DNA of 64,000 nt from Hyphomicrobiales bacterium 4NK60-0047b (GTDB lineage: Bacteria > Pseudomonadota > Alphaproteobacteria > Rhizobiales > HXMU1428-3): the NCBI GenBank assembly GCA_040367435.1, contig BAABWY010000001.1:1094976-1158975 (forward strand), given 5' to 3'. The notes below the pieces were generated by a model that saw only the letters and a program-made list of their open reading frames with translations, was not told the origin of the DNA and ran no database searches. The position numbers and the translations under genes were made by a program. Below, one piece after another: positions 56,729 to 64,000 of this stretch (position 1 is the stretch's first letter; each line of letters opens with the position of its first letter).

Positions 56729-58039
56729 TTAACGTTCTCCAAAACTGTTATCAAAAGCTGTAAAGATCGGTTTAAGTAGGTACCTAAGTACTGATCTCTC
56801 ACCTTTAATCAATTCAGCCTGAACAATCATTCCCGGCAAAACAGGATGCTCAATACCTTTACGGCGGAAAATCAACTTCTCAAGCTGCAAGCGAACTTCA
56901 TAATATTCTTCTTCCTTCTCATTCTTAAATGTCGAAGGAGAAACGCTTAAAACTTCACCGTCAATGGTACCAAATTCTTTTGTGTCAAATGCCGTGACAG
57001 TAATCCGAGCCTTCTGTCCTTTTCGAACATTAGTCACATCCTCAGGCTTTAATTTAACTTCAGCCAAAAGTTTGTTTCCCTCAGGCACCATCTCAGCAAC
57101 CAAATCACCCGGATTGATCACCTCACCAACTGACTTAGGACTAACACTTTGAATAATACCAGAGATCGGTGCCCGAACATCAAGTCGGTTCACCCGGTCT
57201 TCAGCTTTACCAATCGCAGCATCAATTTCAGAAAGACTAGCCGACGTTTGCGCCAATTCACTAGACCATTTCTGCCGTGTTTTAGAAATTGCTTCAGAAA
57301 GCTGTAATTCAACTTCAGACAATCCATTTACAGCTGAAAGTAATTGACCTTCTAACTGAGCAACCCGTGCTTCAGTGTTGGCCACCTTTGCCTTCGCTTC
57401 AAGAAATGAATTCCTCGTTGTAAATCCGTCTTTCACCAAAGAATTACGCAATTGATATTGCTCTTTGTGAATTGCTAGCTGACTATTTAAACTCTTTACC
57501 TCTAGTTCAGTCGCCCTCACCTCAGCAGCTTTTTGATTAACACGAGCTGTCAGACTACCAATCGTGTGCTCTAAAGTCTTCTTTTCATCCCTATAGTTCG
57601 CTAAATGATCGGAGGTTAATTTAGGATGACTTTTTAAATATTTGCCAAAATTTGGCGTTTCATCATTTAACAAGGCTGACAAACGTATTTTAACAATATT
57701 AAAATTTACATAGCGCGCAGCCAATTGGTCTTGATCACTCACAGCAGCAGCTGGTGTGAGTGAGAGAATTACATCACCCTTTTTAACATGGTCACCAGCA
57801 CGATATTTAATTGTTTTAACAATTCCGCCTTCAAAATGCTCAACACGAACAACCGATCCAACGGGAACAATTTTCCCCTCAGTCATCGCAACTTCATATA
57901 AAGGAGCAATAGCTGCGCCGCCTACAGCAAGACAGAAAAACAGGCACAAAAAACCTGTCATACGAAGAAAGAAATAATCCCATTCTCCGCCCTGTATATC
58001 AATTGGCAATGCCAAATTTTTTTGCTGCACATGTGTCAT
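56729..58039 (-). CDS. HlyD family type I secretion membrane-fusion protein
   Basis: 436 residues. One N-terminal transmembrane helix (MTGFLCLFFCLAVGGAAIAPL); EGKIVPVGSVVRVEHFEGGIVKTIKYRAGDHVKKGDVIL is the first half of the lipoyl-like domain; a long coiled-coil hairpin (about 150-290); RLDVRAPISGIIQSVSPKSVGEVINPGDLVAEMVP completes it, and the C-terminal beta domain ends in RYLLKPI. It links the ABC transporter with TolC. Confidence 0.94.
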   Translation of the reverse strand: MTHVQQKNLALPIDIQGGEWDYFFLRMTGFLCLFFCLAVGGAAIAPLYEVAMTEGKIVPVGSVVRVEHFEGGIVKTIKYRAGDHVKKGDVILSLTPAAAVSDQDQLAARYVNFNIVKIRLSALLNDETPNFGKYLKSHPKLTSDHLANYRDEKKTLEHTIGSLTARVNQKAAEVRATELEVKSLNSQLAIHKEQYQLRNSLVKDGFTTRNSFLEAKAKVANTEARVAQLEGQLLSAVNGLSEVELQLSEAISKTRQKWSSELAQTSASLSEIDAAIGKAEDRVNRLDVRAPISGIIQSVSPKSVGEVINPGDLVAEMVPEGNKLLAEVKLKPEDVTNVRKGQKARITVTAFDTKEFGTIDGEVLSVSPSTFKNEKEEEYYEVRLQLEKLIFRRKGIEHPVLPGMIVQAELIKGERSVLRYLLKPIFTAFDNSFGER

Positions 58040-58146
58040 AAATTAAAAACTATTCCGCATAAAAACTAAATCAAACCAATGTGTAATAAATAAAAGTTTC
58101 AAACTACTTTAAAAAATAAACTTTTATTTATATTCAAAAAATTAAC

Positions 58147-60366
58147 CTACCCAGTATTCTGCGATTTATTCATCGCTTCAATGTAGGCCTCGATAGGAAC
58201 ATCATTCACCAAAGAGCCTGCATGAAATTGCAAAACACGGTCACAGGCCTTGATATGGCTTGGACGATTGGTCACTAAAATAACCGTCTTTCGACCTCTA
58301 AATTCATCAAGTTGGCGTATAAAGTGTTTATCTGCCAGGTGATCTAAATACACACCAGGATTATCCATTAGTAAAAACGGTCCATCGATTAAATAGGATC
58401 TAGCAAGAGCCACAGATGCCATACAAGATTCGCTCATGCCATTTGTTTCATGTCTCAATGGTTGGTCAAGACCACCAGCCAAAATTGGGTGATCTTTCTT
58501 AATCCCTGCTTCTTCGAGTGCTTTTAAAATATCATCACGCTGAGATACCGGATTACCAAGCAACATATTTTGAGCAAGTGATCCATAAAACAACGAAATT
58601 TCTTGTGGCATGTACCCCATGGAAGACCGAACTTCACCAACATCCAATTGTTGAATATTAATGTTATCCAAGAAAATCCGCCCAGCTTGCGGCTTATAAA
58701 GTCCAAGCATCATTTTCAAAATTGTCGATTTACCACAGCCTGTTGCACCTGTGATCGCAATGATTTCACCATGCTTAATTTCGAAATTAACACCCTTCAA
58801 CGCCGGTTCAGAACGTGGACCATATCTAAAACTAACATTTTCAAATTTTACATTGCCCTCAAATTTACGTAATGAGTTCGGCCGACCTTTAAACCGTCTT
58901 TCACGTTTAATCGTCATCAACCGGTCAAGTTGTTTCACTGTTTGCTTTAACTGGCTTATCCGGTTTAAAGAAAGAAAAGCGATTTGAATGGGAGTTAAAA
59001 TTCGCCAAACAATCATCATGATGGCAATCAAGGCACCCGTATCCATCGTTCCATCAATAACGTAATAAGCCCCAAGAGAAATGGTAGCCAATCCCGCCAT
59101 CATAACCAAAATTTGAGCACCAGCCTGTAAGGACGTTTCAAAGAAACGAGCCAAAAACATACTATGAGCAGAAACTGTTGAAACCCTTGTGTGCCGTGCT
59201 AGCCAAAGCTCTTCTGCTCCCAATTCTCGAATAGCTTGCATTTTATTGGCCAGTTCCATAGACATCCGATTAAACTGAGACCGGTCATGTCCAGATTTCC
59301 GACCACGCTGGCGAACAACAGGCAAAGCCAACATTGAAATCACACCAAAGATAAATAGCAAAACAAAAGGTATAAGAGCTAACCAACCAGATAGATATGC
59401 GATCACACCAAAAAAGATAAACAAAAATGGCAAATCAAGCAGCGTGCTTGCCAAATTTCCTGTCAGCAAATCACGTATAGATTCAAACTGCCTAAATTGA
59501 ACGATCTGCTTGTTCACAGAAGCTGATTCAGTCATCTGCAAGGGAAGCGTTAAAATCTGTTTGAACACATGATTGGTAATTTCTGCGTCGATCCGCGCTC
59601 CAATAAAAGCGATAATCTTACCTCTTTCACGCCGAATGAGAATCTCAGCACAAACTGCCAACAGAATTCCAACAAAGAAATACCCCAAGGTATCAAGCGC
59701 TTGACTACCAATCACTTTATTATAAACATTCATTGTGTAAATCGGCGTCGCAATGGTTAGAATATTCGCTATGAAAGTTAAAAACAAAGTTGCCATAATA
59801 GGACGCCGCATTTTCTTTAGGGCACCATTAAACCAAGAGCCCGTAGCAACATTTGCAACACCTAATAAATTTTCTTCTGCCTGAATGAGATAAAGGTCTT
59901 TTGCTTTCTTTAATTCAGACCATTTATAAACTCGGTCCCCTTCTGCATCAAAACCTTTAAATGTCCCATCGTCTAACGCATCAGTTAAAAGTATAGGTCC
60001 ATCTTTAAAATCAAGAATGCACGGAAAAATATTCTTGGCATACTTTAAAAAACGAACATTCTTACGCTTTGTTTGTTGCCCAATACGCAAAAGAACAGCT
60101 TGTAATGCATAAATATCATCTAAAGATTCAAGATGCGGCAATGCTTCCATTAAATGGCGCTGATCGCCACTCCAGGAAAGAATTTCAACCAACCGGTGCA
60201 AACAAATTTCATAAGGGGTAAAGTGGGCTTTACCGTCTTCAGTTTTCGTCCCATACTGTTGTTGCAATAATAAATATTGCTCATGCACTTTATTAATTGC
60301 AACCTCATCATCACGAATAAGAGTGTGATGTAAATGAGAAGGAATTTTTCCTGTTAAATCTGACAT
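58147..60366 (-). CDS. Type I secretion ABC transporter subunit 1 with altered ATPase motifs
   Basis: 739 residues. About 165 residues precede the membrane part and resemble a degenerate C39-like domain. Six membrane helices (about 190-460) are followed by an ATPase domain. Walker A is intact (GATGCGKST, 540-548). Walker B is LLMDN (Asp668, Asn669), so the catalytic Glu is Asn. The signature LSGGQ is replaced by MSESC (644-648). The H-loop His is Asn700 in LVTNRPS. Exports the adjacent adhesin presumably, with HlyD and TolC. It ends the frame directly before subunit 2 (2 nt apart), so the two are translated together and probably heterodimerise. Confidence 0.9.
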   Translation of the reverse strand: MSDLTGKIPSHLHHTLIRDDEVAINKVHEQYLLLQQQYGTKTEDGKAHFTPYEICLHRLVEILSWSGDQRHLMEALPHLESLDDIYALQAVLLRIGQQTKRKNVRFLKYAKNIFPCILDFKDGPILLTDALDDGTFKGFDAEGDRVYKWSELKKAKDLYLIQAEENLLGVANVATGSWFNGALKKMRRPIMATLFLTFIANILTIATPIYTMNVYNKVIGSQALDTLGYFFVGILLAVCAEILIRRERGKIIAFIGARIDAEITNHVFKQILTLPLQMTESASVNKQIVQFRQFESIRDLLTGNLASTLLDLPFLFIFFGVIAYLSGWLALIPFVLLFIFGVISMLALPVVRQRGRKSGHDRSQFNRMSMELANKMQAIRELGAEELWLARHTRVSTVSAHSMFLARFFETSLQAGAQILVMMAGLATISLGAYYVIDGTMDTGALIAIMMIVWRILTPIQIAFLSLNRISQLKQTVKQLDRLMTIKRERRFKGRPNSLRKFEGNVKFENVSFRYGPRSEPALKGVNFEIKHGEIIAITGATGCGKSTILKMMLGLYKPQAGRIFLDNINIQQLDVGEVRSSMGYMPQEISLFYGSLAQNMLLGNPVSQRDDILKALEEAGIKKDHPILAGGLDQPLRHETNGMSESCMASVALARSYLIDGPFLLMDNPGVYLDHLADKHFIRQLDEFRGRKTVILVTNRPSHIKACDRVLQFHAGSLVNDVPIEAYIEAMNKSQNTG

Positions 60367-60368
60367 CT

Positions 60369-62171
60369 TTATGCCTCCTTAGGAAGTGCCGAACTTCCTT
60401 GTTGAGCATATTGATGCCGTGGTGTCCCACCAATCTGGGAAATCATACCATCTTCAAAACTATACAGACGGTCCGTCAAGGGAAAATAAGAAGGCCTCAT
60501 TGTTGAAATGACAATCGTCATATTATGACGCAGCGCCGAAAGACATTGAACAAGCTTTTTATCCGCTGAGTTATCCAAAAACATTTGCGGCTCATCTAAC
60601 ACAAGAATTTTTGGTAACATAGCAATAGCACGTGTCAATAAAACACGCCTGATCAACCCCTGAGGAAGCTTCTCCATTGCCCCATCACCAATCGGTGTGT
60701 CATACCCTTGTGGCAAGCAATTAATATCATAATCAACACCAGTCATCTGGGCCGCCCAACGAACTTCATCAACAGTGGGACCTGTTCCAAACAAAGTAAA
60801 GTTTTCCAAAATTGTTCCGTCAAACACACTTGATTTTGGTCCAACCATAACAATGCTCCCAGGATTACCATTACGATAATGCTCAACATTAATATTGTTA
60901 TAAATAACATCCCCAGACTGAGGACTGTGCAAACCAGTAATAGTTTTCAAAAACAATGATTTAGCTTCATTATCCGGACCAGTAATACCAAAACATTCAA
61001 ACCCATCAATGGTTAAATTAACAGAGCCTAATAGAGGTGTGTTATTTTCTTGATAACTGACATTCATCAATTGAATGGTAGGTGGGCCTTCTCGCCCATC
61101 TGTTATAAATTCGGTTGTGCGCTGCTGAAGACGAAATAAATCAGCTGCCTCTTGTAAAGCCAGTTCCAATTTTTGAAATTCAGACCACAAACCTGCAAAC
61201 CGCACAACAGGTTGTATAATGCGACCAGAAAGCAAAGTACAAGCCGCTAACGTGCCAATTGACAGATCACTTACAACAGCAAAGATCGCCCCAACTGAAA
61301 CGGTTGCAATAATAGTCACATTGCCTAAAATAGCACTAACAGATTGCGCACTTGTTGACGCCATAATAGTCCGATAATTCGTTACAGCACGAGCATTCTG
61401 CAAACGCTCAAAACGGCGCAACATAAAAGGTTCCATAGCAAAACCTTTAAGGGTGATAACCCCATGCAAACACTCCGCTACAAAATCATAAGTTCGATTA
61501 TCTTGCACTTCACGAGCTTCAAACTGTTCCCCAAGCTCACGTCCATATCGAAGAGTAAGCCCAGCAAAAATCAACAAAACACTTAATGGAATGAAAACTA
61601 GGTAGCCCGCTATCAATCCCATTGTCGCAATGAGAATAATAACAAAAGGCAAATCAATAATGAGAAGACTATTTGGTCCTCCAAAAAAATCAGCCAATCG
61701 AGAAATAGAGGTTAATCGATCAAGTTGCGTTTGAGTTCTATCGTGACCAACGATTTCTAAAGGAGCAGTTAGTAATCTCTTAATAGCTAGTTGACCAACA
61801 GTCATCTGAAACTGTGTAGCAGCCCACCCAAGTGTATAAGCACGCCCAAGACGCAATAAAAATTCAAGGCCAAGGATCCCAACAAAACCTAAACCGAGTA
61901 ATAATAGAGTGTTCAATGATTGGTTAGGAATAACTCGATCATAAACCTGAAGAATGAGTATCGGTAGCCCAATACCCAAAACATTAATGATAATTGAAGA
62001 GATCCATATTGTAGCAGGCATCTTCAATATCTCAGTACCAGGAATACCATGAGCTTTTAATCTATTTATATTAATCGGCCACAAACGATCACGCACACCA
62101 GATTTCGAAATCTTAGTGTCTTGAGCCTTATCAGCCTGAAAATCATTTTTTTTAGTCTGCGAACTCACCAT
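60369..62171 (-). CDS. Type I secretion ABC transporter subunit 2 with altered Walker A
   Basis: About 600 residues from the ATG at 62171; in-frame codons extend to 62243 but begin with a TTG of no support. Membrane part (about 55-340) then ATPase domain. Walker A is GPDNEAKS (398-405) instead of GxxGxGKS, keeping Lys-Ser. The signature is LPQG (502-505). Walker B is intact (VLDE, Asp526/Glu527). The H-loop position is Met in VISTMRPS. The defects complement those of subunit 1 only partly. First gene of the secretion cluster and divergent from the adhesin. Confidence 0.88.
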   Translation of the reverse strand: MVSSQTKKNDFQADKAQDTKISKSGVRDRLWPININRLKAHGIPGTEILKMPATIWISSIIINVLGIGLPILILQVYDRVIPNQSLNTLLLLGLGFVGILGLEFLLRLGRAYTLGWAATQFQMTVGQLAIKRLLTAPLEIVGHDRTQTQLDRLTSISRLADFFGGPNSLLIIDLPFVIILIATMGLIAGYLVFIPLSVLLIFAGLTLRYGRELGEQFEAREVQDNRTYDFVAECLHGVITLKGFAMEPFMLRRFERLQNARAVTNYRTIMASTSAQSVSAILGNVTIIATVSVGAIFAVVSDLSIGTLAACTLLSGRIIQPVVRFAGLWSEFQKLELALQEAADLFRLQQRTTEFITDGREGPPTIQLMNVSYQENNTPLLGSVNLTIDGFECFGITGPDNEAKSLFLKTITGLHSPQSGDVIYNNINVEHYRNGNPGSIVMVGPKSSVFDGTILENFTLFGTGPTVDEVRWAAQMTGVDYDINCLPQGYDTPIGDGAMEKLPQGLIRRVLLTRAIAMLPKILVLDEPQMFLDNSADKKLVQCLSALRHNMTIVISTMRPSYFPLTDRLYSFEDGMISQIGGTPRHQYAQQGSSALPKEA

Positions 62172-62557
62172 TTGAATAACTAAAACTCTAAATCTAAGGC
62201 TTAAAAGCCATACTGTTATTGGATCCTGGGAAAATCCCGCCAAATAAGAATGACAGTACTTGTTTTAGAAAGTTTTAATTTTTTTAAATTTCAGTAACTT
62301 ATTATCAGCAAATAAGATTAAAATTGTAAATAAATCGAGCAAATCCAGTAAAATTTTCAAAATGAAACACAATTAAAGAAAAGGTCAAGAAAATATAGTT
62401 ATATTAATATGTTAGCATATTTTTAACCATAAAATCACTAACCCGTCCTTAAACGGACATAAGTAACCCTCCAGTAACTAAAAAACACCATCATACAACA
62501 AAAGTCCGGCTCTCCCTTTGAGGCCGAGCGTACTTAAGTAATGTTTAGGGTTATGTG
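62172..62557. other. Divergent promoter region of secretion and adhesin genes
   Basis: A+T-rich, with AATATAGTTATATTAATATG near 62389-62408. I cannot assign a definite promoter. ATGTTTAGGGTTATGTG before the adhesin start gives an AGGG ribosome binding site. Confidence 0.4.
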
Positions 62558-64000
62558 ATGAGTAAAAATAATACAACAAATGGCACAGGTGATAAGTCAC
62601 AAGAGTTAAACGGTGCTGGAAAAGACCAATCAGCGTCCTCATCTGCTCAAGGCCAACGTGATTATGAAAATTTAATCAACAAATCTCTAGAAGAGCAAAT
62701 CACAGATACTTCAATATCGAGAGCAGATATTACAAATCCTAATCTACATTATGGAATTGAAGAAGAAGTCGAGAAAATCAACGATGCGCTCCCAAAATCA
62801 ACAAAAAAAGAAAATAAGTATCTAGAACAATCTGAAAAATCAGATGCAGAGCAAACAACAACAAGGTTAGCTGATGAACAAAATTCACAGCGCATAGAAG
62901 AATTAAAGTCCGAAGAACTTGCAGGAAATGATGTACCGCAATCTCCTGGTAATTTAGAAAAAGTCGAAAGCTCAGATAAAGCAGGCCCAATAGACACATT
63001 ACCCGAGGAAGAAACAACACCTGATGGAAGTGCAACTGACGGCAATAACATTCCTGAAACTGGAGAGGAAACAAACACTGGCGGATCGACTTCACCTCAA
63101 CCTGAGGAAGAATCTTTTAACCCAGACTTAGTTGCAACAGGTAACAGTGTTGATGAGAATTCAGCTGAAGGTACTGTCATTGCAACTCTTAACCTTGAGG
63201 ATGCAGCAGGTTCTGTTTTTATTTATTTTATCTCTGATGAAAATGGCGCACCTGTCACCAATAGTAATTTTACAATTGTTGGCAATGAGCTTGTAGTTTC
63301 AGGCACAGCTGACTTAGATTTTGAATCTCTTGAGTCTCATAACATCTTCATCACTGGCATAGATGGAGAAGGAAACAGTGTCACTGAACCTTTTTCCATT
63401 GAGGTCAACGACGTAAACGAATTCAGCGTCTCAGCGATCACAGACACCGACAGTACAACAAACGCTGTCGACGAGAACGCAAGCATCGGGACATCAGTTG
63501 GCATCACAGCCTTCGCATCAGACGCAGACGGCACGAACAATGGCGTAACTTACAGCTTAAGTGACGACGCTGGCGGACTATTCGCAATCGATCCAAACAC
63601 TGGCGAAGTAACAGTTGCCGGTAATATCGATTTTGAGACAGCCACAAACCACAACATCGAAGTAACCGCCACCTCAGACGATGGCTCAACCTCAACTCAG
63701 AACTTCGCCATCAACGTCAACGACCAAGACGAGTTCGACGTCTCAGCGATCACAGACACTGACAGTACAACAAACGCTGTCGACGAGAACGCAAGTATTG
63801 GCACATCAGTTGGCATCACAGCTTTTGCCTCAGACGCAGACGGCTCTGACAATGTAACATACAGCCTAAGCAACGACGCTGGCGGACTATTCGCAATCGA
63901 TCCAAACACTGGTGAAGTAACAGTTGCCGGTAATATCGATTTTGAGACAGCCACAAACCACAACATCGAAGTAACCGCCACCTCAGACGATGGCTCAACC
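62558..64000 (+). CDS. Cadherin-repeat adhesin, type I secretion substrate (5' part)
   Basis: Open from ATG 62558 (MSKNNTTNGTGDK) to the window end, 481 codons, so the protein continues. Residues 1-190 are hydrophilic, Glu/Asn/Ser-rich and without signal peptide, as in LapA/BapA-type adhesins. From about 195, cadherin-like domains appear: VDENSAEGTVIATLNLEDA, DLDFESLESHNIFITGIDGEG, then near-identical ~103-residue repeats (VDENASIGTSVGITAFASD, GLFAIDPNTGEVTVAG, DFETATNHNIEVTATSDDGS, INVNDQDEF). Asp/Glu residues fit calcium binding at domain borders. Type I export should use a C-terminal signal beyond this window. The neighbouring divergent type I system is the likely exporter. Confidence 0.9.
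   Translation, partial: MSKNNTTNGTGDKSQELNGAGKDQSASSSAQGQRDYENLINKSLEEQITDTSISRADITNPNLHYGIEEEVEKINDALPKSTKKENKYLEQSEKSDAEQTTTRLADEQNSQRIEELKSEELAGNDVPQSPGNLEKVESSDKAGPIDTLPEEETTPDGSATDGNNIPETGEETNTGGSTSPQPEEESFNPDLVATGNSVDENSAEGTVIATLNLEDAAGSVFIYFISDENGAPVTNSNFTIVGNELVVSGTADLDFESLESHNIFITGIDGEGNSVTEPFSIEVNDVNEFSVSAITDTDSTTNAVDENASIGTSVGITAFASDADGTNNGVTYSLSDDAGGLFAIDPNTGEVTVAGNIDFETATNHNIEVTATSDDGSTSTQNFAINVNDQDEFDVSAITDTDSTTNAVDENASIGTSVGITAFASDADGSDNVTYSLSNDAGGLFAIDPNTGEVTVAGNIDFETATNHNIEVTATSDDGST
63426..64000 (+). repeat. Tandem DNA repeat coding cadherin domains
   Basis: Period 312 nt between TCTCAGCG at 63429 and 63741, with high nucleotide identity; the second unit is one codon shorter (GSDNVTYS against GTNNGVTYS). 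The array continues past the window. Confidence 0.9.

Noticed and set aside
62749..63998. Minus-strand Ser/Arg-rich frames opposite the adhesin
   Set aside because: They are shadows of the repetitive plus-strand coding sequence, repeating with the same period.

Overview
The window looks like chromosome of an A+T-rich alphaproteobacterium, most likely of the order Hyphomicrobiales (Rhizobiales). The rRNA operon has the order 16S, tRNA-Ile, tRNA-Ala, 23S, 5S. Familiar alphaproteobacterial neighbourhoods are present: SppA-like protease, DUF2007/TrmN6-type methyltransferase and divergent polyprenyl diphosphate synthase; leuS-lptE-holA; dapB-gpmA; DUF971 next to Mrp/ApbC. Palindromic repeats with the core AAAAGTGGATACCGGTTTT resemble the dispersed repeats of rhizobia. 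The genus cannot be read from the window.

Layout. 0-14 kb: secreted and envelope proteins (GH19-like hydrolase with coiled coil, small exported proteins), the protease/methyltransferase/prenyl synthase cluster, a large beta-helix-like membrane protein, a response regulator, an MFS transporter, a flavodoxin-fold oxidoreductase and a frameshifted lipoprotein pseudogene. 14-20.5 kb: a complete rRNA operon on the minus strand with promoters, boxA, processing stems and terminator. 21-35 kb: housekeeping (M23 peptidase, ppa, dapB, gpmA, TAXI-type TRAP transporter, DUF971, Mrp, MoeA) with two genes broken by single in-frame stops. 35-40 kb: a class A PBP-like enzyme, a DUF2971 gene and a VOC protein, set among GC-rich structured repeats. 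40-45 kb: leuS-lptE-holA. 45-51 kb: two divergent-family paralogous membrane proteins with a predicted periplasmic cysteine pair, plus two orphan genes. 51.7-54.4 kb: cyanide-insensitive-type cytochrome bd (cydA, cydB, DUF2474-like small subunit). 54.4-64 kb: a type I secretion system (TolC, HlyD, two ABC subunits) divergent from its probable substrate, a cadherin-repeat adhesin running off the window end.

The most unusual content is noncoding. Three repeat families are interwoven: (1) a ~30-nt hairpin of the form GGTTGC-loop-GCAACC seen 13 times, with stem changes that keep pairing; (2) a ~100-150-nt GC-rich multi-hairpin element ending in AATAGCCGTGAGAG, with at least three good copies and three degenerate ones, again with compensatory changes; (3) ~100-nt elements with terminal inverted repeats. 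Copies of (1) sit inside (2) and (3). Elements lie at gene ends, twice supplying a stop codon, and split the cyd operon. The coding candidates for something undescribed are the paralogous membrane-protein pair at 45-51 kb and the type I secretion ABC pair in which both subunits lack canonical ATPase motifs.
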